The translations under genes and the position numbers were made by a program. The notes beneath the pieces are model-generated. The model was not told where the DNA came from. It saw nothing but the letters and a program-made list of their open reading frames with translations, and ran no database searches. A stretch of DNA of 64,000 nucleotides from Phytophthora hibernalis (taxonomy: Eukaryota; Oomycota; Peronosporomycetes; Peronosporales; Peronosporaceae). The stretch lies in the NCBI GenBank assembly GCA_012656075.1, contig JAAKBF010000009.1, positions 186,001 through 250,000 on the forward strand, written 5' to 3'. Each line of letters begins with the position of its first letter. Within the stretch, counting starts at the first letter, position 1. Positions 51,094 through 62,611 of the stretch are shown here, one piece after another.

Positions 51094-52075
51094 TTGCGAA
51101 TCCGACAAAAAGGGGGAGGAAACGGCTCGAAAATGGATCTGCACGCGCGACGGCTCTCTATCGCGGACGCGAACGGGGCAGCGAGGAAGAATGGCTTTCT
51201 CCTATGGAGACATCGAGTGCTTCAAGCAGCAACTCGATGCATGCGAAACAAGGACGCTCTGACGAGGCTGGGCAACCTCGCCCCCATCAAGCGCAACAAC
51301 TCGGCTTGGACAAAGATCAAGTGCACCATTATTGACAAAGATTTCACGGAGATGTCCGTGTTAAAGGATGTTTTCCTGGGCGTCTTCATCCTACTCTGCA
51401 GTTTCACGTAATCAAGTATTTACGAGAAGAAATAGCGTCGGCGGAGTAATGTTTTTCCTCGTGGTAAAAACAGCAGCTACAAGAGCTCACGACTCTGATA
51501 GTGTACGCCAAGACGGAGCACGAATATTTGAAGTATCGGAAGTTCATGCGCCACATCATGTCGATCGGTGGCGGAGGACCTCGTGTGGTGAACGATGAAT
51601 TGGCCGATGTGCGTGTGGACAAGCAGTTGGGTGATGAGTTGGGTACATATGCATCTGAGTTGGGTCCACAGTTGTATATAAACCACTGCCTCAACACGCA
51701 TTTAAGAGGTACTTTTCGAAAAATTGAGACTCGTCTCGGAAGATGTGGTGTGCATTCGAGCGTCAAAATGCTGTAACGCTTGGCAACATTACGAACAACA
51801 GACTTGAGGCCTCGTGGAGGCTGCTCAAAGATTTGGTGAGCTCCTTCATGGAAGCTGATGAATGTATTGCATCGATTATGTGTTATCAGACTCAAGCAGA
51901 AAAGAAGTTCATGGACCACGTTCACAAGCTCGCCATTGTGCAAAACTCGACGTATGACAGAGAGATGCAGCTCTTGCTTAATCTGGTCAGTGATATACGC
52001 ACACGAGTTGATTTAAGAGCAGTATACTTACGCACTCACGCGCGGCAGGTACACGTTCCACGAACCGGTCCCTGA
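51094..52075 (+). pseudogene. MULE D transposase core, broken
   Basis: KRNNSAWTKIKCTIIDKDFT has the second catalytic Asp, and VFILLCSFTVIKYLREEIAS the LLC.FHV box with a frame change. EHEYLKYRKFMRHI follows, then (with Trp turned to a stop near 51724) MWCAFERQNAVTLGNITNN and RLEASWRLLKDLVSSFMEAD with the third acidic motif. The first-Asp region and the DNA-binding domain are absent or unrecognisable. Confidence 0.78.
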
Positions 52076-52122
52076 CGTGGCAGGACAATGATGATGGAGA
52101 TGACGCGCTTGACCAACCTCAC

Positions 52123-53264
52123 GTGAAGTATTCAGTCACGAAAACCAACTGGGAATGCTCCTGTCTGTTTATGACTACGCGGTTGTTACCGTGCCGTCAT
52201 GGCTTCTACTTGCGGAAGGATATTATCTTCGAGAACATTATTCCTATACATTTGCTAAACCCTCTATGGCTGCTGTCGCGTGTTCGCACTGATATCGCGG
52301 CCGAAGATTTTCCCGGGGAGTCGTGCGCGATTAGCAATGTCATGGAAGAAACGGGTGTTGTCTGGGATTCAAATCGCAAATACAGAGAAACAAACGTAAC
52401 TGCAAGCGGTATTAGTGCTCATCTAAGTGGCCTGGGTATGAGCGAATACAAGGCTGCTATGGAAGAACTACACCGCGTTGCTGATCGTTTCAAGCATGGT
52501 AAATTCGACGTGAATTTCCTAAGTCCTGTACAGTCTGAAGCCGAGCCACACGTTCGAACGAGTTGCGATGGTGACAATCACGACGAGCATGAAAATCTCG
52601 GGCACGTGGATATGAATCGAAGGAGCTCAAATGCGCAAGTTGCAGAATCGGAAGATTCGTCGGTGGTAAGTACACAGTTGGTAATTATGTCTGGGTTGGA
52701 CTCTCAAACAGAGCAGTTGGGCACGGAGTCGGAGCTCTTAGGCTCTCAAACAGAGCAGTTGGGCACGAGTCAGAGCAGTTGGGCTCTCAAACTGAGCAGT
52801 CGGAGCAGATGGGCACGGCGTCGGAGCAGTTTGAAAAGGAGCCTGGAGCCATGGTTGCATCTTCACGGGAATTAGATCTCACAAATTTCAATTACCAGTT
52901 CGAGATTCAGAGCCCACCTAAAGCGAGGGCCCGACCAAAACAAAAACCAAAGGCGGTCAAGACGAAGCGAAACCTCGCTATCTCTATGGTTAAAGAAGAT
53001 CTCGAGTTGAACAATTTGGGATTGAATCTCGTGTCAATCCATGACATTGTATCCACGAGTTTTACCTTCAATTCATCTGCAGCGGCGTTAAGGAAGTTCA
53101 AGCTGTTCATATTCGCGAAGAAACCTATAGCTCCCATCGCACATGAAATCGTTAAGCTACTCACGACGAAACCAATCATACTACCGGAGGAGATAGTGCG
53201 CATATTACCAATGGAATTGATCCGCAAATGCAACACAAAAGTGGTTGCGTATCAAAAGGCGTGA
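52123..53264 (+). CDS. MULE D SWIM finger and linker
   Basis: Frame 52123-52875 begins with the SWIM zinc finger, NWECSCLFMTTRLLPCRHGF (CxC...CxH), followed by an acidic, repeat-containing stretch. The overlapping frame 52779-53264 continues with SPPKARARPKQKPKAVKTKR, a basic region, and KEDLELNNLGLNLVSIHDIV. These are the parts that join transposase and protease in this family. Confidence 0.6.
52698..52830 (+). repeat. Short tandem repeats in MULE D linker
   Basis: Units built from CTCTCAAACAGAGCAGTTGG followed by GCACG and CGGAGC occur about three to four times with rearranged spacing. They encode SQTEQLGT-type repeats and end at the frame change. Confidence 0.8.
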
Positions 53265-54132
53265 AAAAGCGAACAAATCGATCTGTTGCTGAGACTGCCA
53301 TAGCCTTGGAGATAGCCGGCGTAGGTATTTTCACACCAGCGAGCATCGCTATCATGAAAAAATGGCACCAAACACTCGGCATCTTGAAGCAGGTGGAGAA
53401 GACGGTTGATTGGATTCAACACCTGGAGTTGGCTCGAGTTGACAACGATTACTTTCGTATTGAAGAAAAAGCCGAGCTGCCTACAATGCTGCAAAACACT
53501 CAGCTTTTATCAACACAGGTATTAGTAGGAGAGTTCTGGTTACTGGGTATGGATGTTAACATATTAATGTTTGTATGGTACGAAAAGGCGAAAATGATCG
53601 ACATAACTGCAAAGGAGACGTGAGCGACAAGGTCATTCTGATGGTGCTTATGAAGATATTTGGTGCCGACACCTCAATTGTCGTTTTTGATACAGCTATG
53701 CTGGGCGTAGTCATTGATGGAAGTATCAGTGCAGACTCAGGCATGATTCGGCAGGCGTATGAACGACTTTCGACCGAGAATGTGCTCACTCCTGTGAACT
53801 GCAATGGAAATCACTGGTGTTCAATGATGCTAGACCTTTCCAAAGGCAAAGCGTGTTTATATGTTTCCTGCGCGTCTTCCTACTTGGTTGGAGTTCGAGC
53901 AGTTGCACAGGCATTGATTTCAATGCTACCAAGAAGTATAAACGTGGGGTTCCGCGTACAGTCGTTCGAGTCCGGCCTGAGTGTTCAAACGGACAACTAT
54001 AACTGCGGCATCTACATTCTACTGGGCTTTGAGATGTTTTGTGGGGTCCAATCACTTGGCTATTTGGATAAGAAGACACTACAGTGCCTGAGATACCGCT
54101 ATCTGTGTACCGGTATGTGCATGGATGAATAG
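53265..54132 (+). pseudogene. ULP1/C48 protease of MULE D, Asp lost
   Basis: The frame 53575-54132 has VLTPVNCNGNHWCSMMLDL with the catalytic His, ACLYVSCASSY where the Asp-containing Y-Y-D-P is expected (Asp replaced), and FESGLSVQTDNYNCGIYILL with Gln and Cys intact. Upstream, 53228-53623 ends near VGEFWLLGMDVN, the substrate helix in degraded form. Loss of the Asp argues against activity, though His and Cys remain. Confidence 0.75.
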
Positions 54133-54757
54133 GCTAGCTATGGTTGGATAGCTAAGATTAACCTAATCAGTAAGCTTTAATCTCATCTTCATTCTTCTTT
54201 GCATGGGTTCGTCTTCTCTAAGCTAGATTTTGCATCATGTTGGCGCTTTGCGAACACGAGTATGTGGTGCTCTCATCGGAGGAGCCCTCGAGGACAATGA
54301 GTGATGTACATTGTGCAGACTAATATGGCCTTTATATGAAACTGCGACACTCGTGCTGAAGCGATGAGTACTCGGTATATTCGGCTATACGTATACTATA
54401 TCGGACTGGCTCCTCTTGGTTGGGGCCCAGTTGGGTAGCGACTGGGTAGCCGATGGGTCCCACATGGTCACAGCTGGGCGTGGTATGGTGCAGGTGCCTC
54501 GTCACATTTTTTTGAGTTGGATACAGCAGCACGTGCGCTGAAAACAACACTCACTACTGAGTAAAATACTGAGTTCTGGTAAACTTCTGAGTAAAATACT
54601 GACTTCTGAGTAAATTTCACTTTATGAGAATTTTTTAAGTCTGCACATACCGATATTGCTAAGTTGAATGTTCTCACCGGAAAAATTCAACGCTGCAACC
54701 GTGAAAGAATATCAAGGGTAAGTATTTCGTAGTTCCGGCAATATACTGGCCCCGCCC
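54133..54757. other. Right end of MULE D and spacer
   Basis: No gene. The right edge repeat cluster of MULE D (GAGTAAAATACTGAG, TTCTGGTAAACTTCTGA, GAGTAAATTTCAC) is at 54557-54620. Confidence 0.6.
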
Positions 54758-55360
54758 ATGAAGAGGTTCCTCACGCTCTTTACGTACGCACCTAACGATG
54801 CCAATACAGAGGTGCAATTCGACAGTCTCAAGGCGGCCGAGGCCTTCCCGTCACGCCCGAGGACAAGCAGGAGATCTTAGCATTTGTCATCAACTGCGCA
54901 TCATCTTGGTTCTCGTGAGCTCCGAGAAGGAGATGGCCTTCCGCGAGGTGCTGGCCGCGCTCGTGCAGATCGTCGAGGTACACCCCAAGTTCCTCAGCCA
55001 CGCTCAGGACGACATGGCCCGCGCCATGATCTTCGGATGCTCGTTGCAGCAGCCTTGCGCCAAGATGCGCAAGATCACGGCCGAGTACTTCATATAGCTC
55101 TGCGCGACATGGTGCGCAAGTCGCAGTTCATCGTCACGACCGTCGAGCCCTGGTCATCTGCGAGATCGAGCAGGCCGAGACGTGGGACAGAAGTTGGACG
55201 ACCCAGAGACCTTCACGGAGGCCAACGACCCGGACAACCGGATCAAACTGACACTGGAGCCGCGCTCATAAACTACCTGAGCAACTTCCTCGGTAGCACC
55301 GCTGTGCTGCTGATGCCCATTCCCATTGGTTAAGGGCTTCGTGACGAAGCAGGCTGGGGT
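54758..55360 (+). pseudogene. Importin-beta/karyopherin remnant
   Basis: ATG at 54758 begins MKRFLTLFTYAPNDANTEVQ. Later frames read TPEDKQEILAFVINCASSW, EKEMAFREVLAALVQIVEVH and FLSHAQDDMARAMIFGCS, then RDMVRKSQFIVTTVEP, LDDPETFTEANDPDNRIKL and NYLSNFLGSTAVLLMPI. These are HEAT-repeat segments in the order of the importin-5 (karyopherin beta-3) N-terminal half. At least three frameshifts and no introns are visible, which would fit a decayed or retro-copied fragment. Confidence 0.6.
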
Positions 55361-56128
55361 AAGCGGCGCGCGGGGTTGTGCGGCGCCTTTACAGTGTACG
55401 CTATTTCCTACCGGTAGGCGTGCGAGGGCGACGAGGAAAGCGCTGAAATCGTCGCGAATAGTGATGTGGTTTGCTCGAACCGAAGGCTGGCAAACTTACG
55501 CCAAGTGCGGCCGTTGGGTACGACCCTCGTCGTGTCCCCACCCCTGAAGCAGATCGATTTTTCGTCTTGGGGGCCCTACAAGATTATCTAACCAGTTATC
55601 AGGCCCGGATGTTCCAGGCAAGTATCGCAGCAGGAATATTGCTCTTTATTATTTGCTTATGCTCTAACTACGTCTTGTTATGCGGATCTTTCGCATCCAA
55701 ACGAACACCACGTTGGAGAGCAGAAAGCCAAGATGGAGAAGAACAAGTCAAAAGCCGATAAGATCCTTACTGTTTGGGGCCACTACGCCAAGACATACGT
55801 GTGCACGCGCCACGGCCAGTATCACTCACAAGCAAGCACCAAACGCCTTCGCCAGGAGACTCAGAGGTAAGGCTGCAAGTCACAGGTACAGTCGGGTTTT
55901 TCTTCAAGTTCATCGGGCGGATTCGGGTTCGGTCGGACCCATTCGGGGTTCTGTCGGGCCCTTTCGGGTATCGTTGGCATTAGGTTCATTCGGGTCGAGC
56001 TGATCGATTTCAGTATCGGGTGTTTTAATACAAACGATTTGCTGGTATTTATCTGTCTAGATCAACGCGTTTCAGGGAGACCGGTTTGTTAAGATGGCTA
56101 CGTCGACGTACCGGTACGTAGTTTGTCT

Positions 56129-56224
56129 GTATTTCTGGTCACCGCCGAAGTATGAATAAATGGCGGGTTCTTACTTGTATTTCCGGTCACCACCGAAGTA
56201 TGAATAAATGGCGGGTTCTTACAA
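56129..56224 (+). repeat. 48-bp tandem duplication
   Basis: Two adjacent 48-base units (56129-56176, 56177-56224) with the core CGAAGTATGAATAAATGGCG differ at about four positions. Confidence 0.92.
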
Positions 56225-57531
56225 TGTATTCTGGTGTTTTAAAAGTCATAGGCTTAGTCTGATCTAGCCTCAATCCGGTATGCCGTTCCTGTCAACCAAA
56301 TATGTACGCTGCAGGTTGTTTCGGTGCAGCTAAATCCATCATCATCCTGCTGACAACTGTAACTATATGAGTAACTGCAGCTGCGCGTTGGGTAGTTGTA
56401 CCTAAAAGAGTTTCGTGATCGCTGTTTACTCTTGTCTTTCATTCTGAGTTCGTTTACCGTTTGGCGCAGTTTTCACTGCAAAAGTTGCTCAAACAAACCA
56501 AGAAATGAAAGCATTGCCCATGCATTACTGAGGGGAATAACGGTAAGATATAAAACATTACTTAGCCGATAGTCGCACGTTATTTCGAATATCATTGCTG
56601 CACAAACGATACATTTTGTTCGACGCACTCCTCCATGACATCGAGCTCTGGGACTCGAGCACATTTCATCACTGCGGCTTCTTCTAAAATAAGTGGAAGC
56701 AGTAGCGGAAACGAGACCAATGGACAGGAAACCATAAAAGTAAAACGTTGCTTGAGGCTTGAGGCCTAAAGCGCGCTGTTTGTGTATGTTTTTGACAAGC
56801 ATATTCATTTGTTTTTATATGACCTCCGCCCGTTGACCTCATTTGAGTTATTATATTAATATGGGCGAACCAGATCAAATATTATTATTAATATTCATTC
56901 GAATATTCGAAAATATTCAAACATATTAATATGCCATTTGATTATCAATCCCTGCCGATAACAGTATTTACAGTTAAATAGTGTTAGTGGGGAGTTAGTG
57001 CCATTAACACAAATTGCGGTGTTAACCCTAATTATTGTTCAATAGAAAAGATACCGAAACACAACCTTAAACTTAACACCAGTAACGTCCCAGCACCAAA
57101 ATATGTTGCTAGAACATGAATGTCGTCCAAATAATGCGCTCATTAGTTGCTTTCGTTGCTTTTGCTGAAGGGATGATAATACATTAATCTTCCGACTTGA
57201 TAAACATTTCTCTACCAGCCTAAAACGCAAGTTAGCGACCCAGGCTAAGACAATGCCAATTGCAAGAGTTAGCGCAGTCGTAAATATGCAAGAATATCCA
57301 TTTTTAGTCAAATTAATGAATGGGGTATATTATAACATTATTTAGGCGGTTGCTAATGTGTACAAGAAAAAGTGTTAGTTCAAAATTAGTGTTATCAACA
57401 TTATTTCCTGTGAACGCCTCCAGAAGGTACGTTGAGAATTAGTGTTATTAATACTAACATGTAAATACTGTGATCGGGTACAGTACAAAAAATGTAATTT
57501 GACAAGTTACAGTACACCGTGTACTGTAACT

Positions 57532-57594
57532 AAAAATGTAAATCTGACAAGTTACAGTACACCGTGCACTGTAACTTGTCAGATTTACATTTTT
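57532..57594. repeat. Perfect hairpin, 27-bp arms
   Basis: Arms 57532-57558 and 57568-57594 are exact complements around 9 bases. The left arm and loop are also repeated directly at about 57488-57530, so a 45-base unit is duplicated once directly and once inverted. Confidence 0.92.
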
Positions 57595-58391
57595 ATTTTG
57601 AAACATTAAAAAAACTTTAAAAAAACTAGTCGCTTTCATTAATACATCACGTAACATGTCACAAGAGAGGCGGCATATCATGAGCACTTTAGTGTAAGGA
57701 TATGGATCTACGCTGACCTGCAGTGCCACTGCAGCCCCAGTATCCTGAGCCCGACAACTTACCTGTGCCCAAGATGCAGATGATGTCTTCAAGTCTGCCT
57801 ATCCGACGGACTATCCTGTGTATGCTGCTGCAGACAAACGACGTCATTGCACTGCGTGTTGCACACACTGCAGGAGCGAGAAGCAGCCCGCTCGAAGCAC
57901 TGCGTTCGTGTCGAGGTTTTGCCCAGCAATTACGTGTTTACTTTCTTTATTTGATAAACTTATAATTACTGTCCTACAAAGGGCACTGCCACTGTAATGG
58001 CACCGGCACTTCGAAACGATCGTCAAGCAGACGATGATCAACCCCAATGACGCACCCTGCGCCACCACATGTTATGAGCACAGCGAGGGCGTAGCCAATG
58101 ACGAACGCTCCCACCGGAAGAGCTGCAACCTCGCTCGACTCTGACGGACCCCCACAGAGTTATTCGCAACAAAATGACCTACTAGCGACTGGCCGCACTG
58201 ACACCACACAGTCATATAGTGACGGAGAGCAGCTCATTCTTTTATTAGCCATAATTCTGTTATTCCGGGTTTCGCTGGCGGGTTTGTAAACCCACCAGCC
58301 AAACAACCCGGATTCGTATTCAGTTCAATATCCGCCACCATCAAAAGCAAGTGACGACGGACCTCGTGCGGACCAGTACAGCCTGGGTAAT

Positions 58392-60145
58392 ATGAACCTA
58401 GGCGACCGCTGCAAAGAGAAGGAACTGGCGGGGCACACCAAGGTCCTGCGCAACAGCCCACCGCTCAAGATGCAATCCAAGGGTGACTACAAGGCCTGGA
58501 AGAGTGAAGTGGCGCTGCACTTCGAGAACTGCACCCTTGGCGCTATCACGTACGGTGCCGAGCACTACGACGCTAAAGAAGGGCTGCGTCGGTCCAAGTA
58601 TACCCCGTGCGCAAGACCAAGGATTTCTCCGCTATCGCTATATGTTTATCTACGCACGACCTTCAAGGTTGGCGAGATCGCGGACGGCATGAACGCCCCG
58701 TCAGCACTGTACGACGCAATTACGCATCACTTTGAGGCCGTCAACGGCATCAGTCCCGACAATTTGTTGCAAGACTTGATGTCACGCCGCCTGCGAAAGA
58801 ACAAGTCCATCGACTCGAACATCGAGGATATTCAGCGCAAGGTGAAGATGCTACGACAATCAAATGGAGAGTTTGTAAAATGACAACATGCAAGCCTACA
58901 CTTTCCAACGCCATGGTGGTGTTCTGCAACTTGGCGCGTGAATGTGAAGATTGAATCAACACAAACAATCGCAAGACCCTGAAGCCGGTCGAGGCACTGC
59001 AACGCCTTCGGCCGGCAGAACACCAGCAAACTCAGCTGCATCAACAGATTCGGACAAGTCAACCGTGGCTGCTGAATGTGAACCAAGTGTCCACCTGCAA
59101 CGACAACGGCAAGCAACGCAAGCGCAGCAAGCGTGTCAATGGCGCGTCGGACAAGAAGCAACAAACCAACTGTGACAATCGCCATGGTGATGGACACTAG
59201 TATGCGGAGTACACTCAGCACACGGGTCGTCCACTGCGCGACGACTTGCAGAAAAAGTTGAAGGCAATGCAGGACAAGCGAACACCGACGTCTTTGGTGA
59301 ACATTATGAGGTGCGTTCAAGTGCAACAAGGCGGTGAAGAACAAAAAGGTGGTCTATTTGCTGGACTATCACTATGTTCTACGTCGGACGATGTCGAGAC
59401 TATCGATCTTATGGAAGTCGACTCGACTCCCGCAGCTCCGATGTCTCCGGTCTATTCGCCGCCTACTATTGCTAGCAACGGAGATGACGATCGGGGTGTT
59501 GAAGGTGATGATGTGCACCCAGTGCGCAGAGCTGCCAACGTTACTTCAACACCGCATGAACTGCAGCTGCGACCCCAAGTAATTGTTCAACATGCACAAG
59601 ATGAGGGAAAGGACTTCAAGAGCAGCATGCAAATCCTACAAATGCAAAGCGCCACGTCAGGAATTGTGCAGGACCAGTGTGAGGTGAGCGACCCGTCCTC
59701 CGCGTGAGCAGCTGCACTGTACTACATGGGCCAAGGATTGATTCAAGGTTCGCAGGGACCCGCGCTGGAGCCAGTGGACAACATTGGTGGACCCCTTGCG
59801 GGAACATCAGTGCCGGGGAAAGCTACTGGGGTGTCATCGCTGGACCGAGTACTCAATCAACGCCTGCGCAAAACAACGAACAACAACGCCATGCATTGGA
59901 ACCCTACGAGAGTGTTATACGTGGACTACCCTATGCAAACCCTTTTGATGGATCGCCTCGTGGACGATCGTCACCTCGCGGACGATCGCCTCCGTATGGA
60001 CAATTGTTACCGCGTGGACGTTATGTCTACCCTCTTCTTTTTGAGTACAATAGCAATTGGAGAGGTCCATGGCGATACTGAATATTCTATCAATCCAGTC
60101 TCCAGCAGCTACTTCAAGAGCTCATACACCTTGACTGCGATGTGA
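58392..60145 (+). pseudogene. Copia-type gag remnant
   Basis: Frame 58392-58883 reads LRNSPPLKMQSKGDYKAWKS, VALHFENCTLGAITYGAEHY and FEAVNGISPDNLLQDLMSRR, the capsid pattern (K.DY..W+..+..) of copia gag. Later frames (59246-59707, 59726-60145) are low-complexity and acidic, with DVETIDLMEVDSTPAAP, and lack a zinc knuckle. No protease or RT follows; at 60.1 kb the sequence changes to a gypsy remnant on the other strand. A different family from the copia at 19 kb. Confidence 0.65.
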
Positions 60146-60775
60146 GGTGCTACCGGACGTGGTCGCTGAGCAACAGGCTTAGCGTACCGGACATCTAAAT
60201 CACACACCACACCGCGGGCAGGAAAAGGCGCAGCATTCCGATCACCTAAGAATATCGAACGATGGTATTTCAGAATGACCCTGAGTTTCTGCTCCTCATC
60301 CGGTGTGCTTTCTCTAGGTGAACCCAGGTCTGCTCGATCAATGTCGCACTCCGGGCTTAAATCTTTCAGTTCCGGCAGTAAAGTCAATTGATCGCGTACT
60401 TGGGATAACAAATCACTACTCTCATGGATATACACTGCACGTTCCAGATCCACTTCCTCTGCGTTGAATTCCATACATCGAGCATACTCCATTTCAAGTT
60501 TATTGAGTGGAGTACCAGGCATCAATTGACCAGGAAGATCCGAGATATCGTCTTCATCATCAATGTCGTTCAGAAGGGTGTTTTCGGGTTCGCCACCATC
60601 CAGTGAGATCGCTTCGAAAAACTCGTCGCCTTCAGAATCCTCCTCTTCAGCTGACTCAGTCTCTAAATTGAAAGTCACTATCTTTTTATGACGACTCCTT
60701 TTCAGCACCCACTTCTTCAATAGCTCTCATACTCCATCCTCCCTCTGGACTCGGTTCTAAGATGTCGATCTCAAC
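60109..60775 (-). pseudogene. Gypsy pol, region just before reverse transcriptase
   Basis: Minus strand. SPEGGWSMRAI lies at about 60750, then a 203-residue frame with an acidic stretch (ETESAEEEDSEGDEFFEAIS), PDEEQKLRVILKYHRSIFLG and PFPARGVVCDLDVRYAKPVA, then QRPRPVAPHIAVKVYELLK, the typical lead into gypsy RT. The RT itself is cut off at 60109. Same element as the protease at 62.9-63.4 kb. Confidence 0.78.
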
Positions 60776-61078
60776 TTGGATCTCCTCATCTGGTGTTCCC
60801 GTTTGGGCGCTCACCGTGCGCCAATCTCATGTTCTGGCTGCAATTGCACCTTCAGGATTTCGGGTGAACCAGGTGGACTTCTCACCATTAGTTTCAATGG
60901 TCATGTATACACCAACGGACAGAATGCAACTGCCGCCAAGCTAACTGCCACCCCTCTGATTCGGAACATAGACACTGCGTATTTTCCTAAATCCGCCAAT
61001 CAGTTTTTGCTTTTTACGTTTTCTTCTACCAATCATCGCACAGGCTCCGAAATCAATTCAGTGGCTATCAGTCGGTAA
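60776..61078 (+). CDS. Open frame between gypsy pol and Tigger, unassigned
   Basis: A 100-residue plus-strand frame reading coherently (GHVYTNGQNATAAKLTATPL, NQFLLFTFSSTNHRTGSEIN). It is not a Tigger domain and lies opposite in strand to the gypsy on both sides. Its YTNGQNATA stretch resembles YSNGQNTTA encoded on the minus strand at about 62620-62645. It may be an inverted piece of retroelement coding. Confidence 0.35.
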   Translation: MDLLIWCSRLGAHRAPISCSGCNCTFRISGEPGGLLTISFNGHVYTNGQNATAAKLTATPLIRNIDTAYFPKSANQFLLFTFSSTNHRTGSEINSVAISR

Positions 61079-61195
61079 TATGGAGACAGCCATCGGCATC
61101 GAAGAGCCCTCAGATGAAGCCAGCGCCTCGGTAGTGTCCCTGCAGGCAATAAGTGCGCAGATTAGTACAGGCAAACAACATCGCAAGCACTACAG

Positions 61196-62513
61196 CATGA
61201 AGAAGAAGAGAGCGGTGCTCTCGTGACGGAGGGAATGAGTAAGTGAAAGGCGGCCAGGACGCAAGGAATCCCCGATGGACGCTCAACGATTGGCGCAAGT
61301 CTGCCGACGACATATTCGGCTACAAAGGGAGCGAGAAAACGCTGTCCTGCACCCCTGGACGGCGTGAGCTTGTTCCCTTGAGAATCGAGTTGATAACATT
61401 CATGAAGCACACCTGCCGTGACAGCGAGGTGCTCACAGCCAAAACCATGGCGAGCTTCGTACGCGACGTGTATCCAGATTGGCTTGAAAGCTACATTCAG
61501 GGGAAGAAGGACACAGTGACATCATACGAGTCGCTGCTTCGGCTACTTCGTCGACTCGCTTATCGACATGGCTTCGTTCAGCGTACGACCAGTGGACTCA
61601 AGGTAAACTGCTCTTCGATTGTAGGATTTGACGCTATAGTGGCGTATTGGGCATAAAAATGTATTAATGGTGCTATTTAACTGTGACATTGCTCTTACAC
61701 TGTACAGGAGAAGCTGTCGGACCTTATTGTCGTTCGAGATGAGTTCGCTCAGTCATTTAAGAAGACATACAGTGGATTCGACGCCAGTGAGGTGTACAAT
61801 GCCGACGAGACAGGCATTTACTATGACACTCCACCGTCTACCATGCTATCAGAGAGAGGCAAGTCCGCATCTATTACAGCGGAGCAGAAACATTCGGCGC
61901 GGCTGACCGCCGTCTGTACAATTTGTGCCGACGGTTGGAATCTGCCTCTCGTCTTTATCGTTCGTGGCGAACCGGGAGGTACAATCGAGCAGAGCGAGCT
62001 CCAAACCTATGTATTCATACATGGCTACATTTTCATGATTGATATTCTAACTGTGCTCTTAAATACTGTGATACAGGGCACGTCTATACAGTGCAAAAGA
62101 AGGCATGTATGGATTCGTGCGTGTGGTTGCTTTACCTGCGCTCCTTACTGTACTGGCACATATCTGGCCCCTCGCTTCTGCTAGTTGACAACCTCGACTG
62201 TCATGTGTCTGAGGAGTCAGAGGACGTTCTAGCAGACGAGATGCTAACCATCCTCCATCCACTACCCCAAAATTCGACCTCTGTATGCCAGCCTTTGGAT
62301 GTTGGCGTGATGGGGCCGTTGAAATCCAAGCTGAAGGCGCTTTGGATGGTAGAACGACCACCACCATTGCGAGATGGAGAGAAACGTGCAAAGAAGACCG
62401 CCAAGGACAAGCGCTTGGAGACGATCAAGCGAACGATCAAGACGTGGGACGCAATTGAGCCGGAGACGATCATCAAGTCGTTTAACAAAGCTCTTCTTAT
62501 TAAGTTTTAGCAA
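61196..62513 (+). CDS. Pogo/Tigger DDE transposase with two introns
   Basis: Exon 1 (about 61196-61602) includes WTLNDWRKSADDIFGYKGSE and ELITFMKHTCRDSEVLTAKT, the CENP-B-like DNA-binding region, with one early frame change. Intron 61603-61707 (GT..AG) joins in frame to EKLSDLIVVRDEFAQSFKKT and EVYNADETGIYYDTPPS (first Asp). Intron 62011-62076 (GT..AG) follows; the next exon is one base off. Exon 3 gives HVYTVQKKACMD, PSLLLVDNLDCHVSEES (second Asp) and STSVCQPLDVGVMGPLKSKL (third Asp), with stop at 62508-62510. All three catalytic Asp are present. It interrupts a gypsy element. TIRs not identified. Confidence 0.83.
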
Positions 62514-62611
62514 AATACAGCTACCTCCTTATTTTGCCTCAGTTTGTCTGTAAATTTTAGATAAACTTAAATCGTCAATCATCTTTTTATCCAATGGCAT
62601 TGCACCTCTGT
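62514..62611. other. Downstream flank of Tigger
   Basis: AT-rich; probable 3' untranslated region. The right partner of a 22-base inverted repeat (62624-62645 with 60913-60934) lies next to it. Confidence 0.4.

Larger units (their letters stand above)
50908..54620 (+). mobile_element. MULE D: MULE-ULP1 with flanking direct repeats
   Basis: Transposase core, SWIM finger, linker and ULP1 domain follow in the same order as in MULE C. Both edges hold clusters of the same motif: about 50908-50970 and 54557-54620 share CTGAGTAAA, AATACTGACTTCTG and TTCTGGTAAACTTCTGA in direct orientation. True TIRs and a target duplication were not found. Confidence 0.72.
55361..58391. other. Three-kilobase spacer, no gene recognised
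   Basis: Short frames (55471-55761, 56473-56808 minus, 57454-57792 minus) carry no recognisable domain. It contains a 48-bp tandem duplication, a 27-bp hairpin and AT-rich stretches, listed separately. At 58260-58300, CTGGCGGGTTT and AAACCCACCAG form an imperfect hairpin just upstream of the copia gag remnant. Confidence 0.4.

Noticed and set aside
51040..54405. CCAGT..AGTATACG similarity near both ends of MULE D as possible TIRs
   Set aside because: Too short and gapped, and it lies inside the better-supported direct-repeat clusters.
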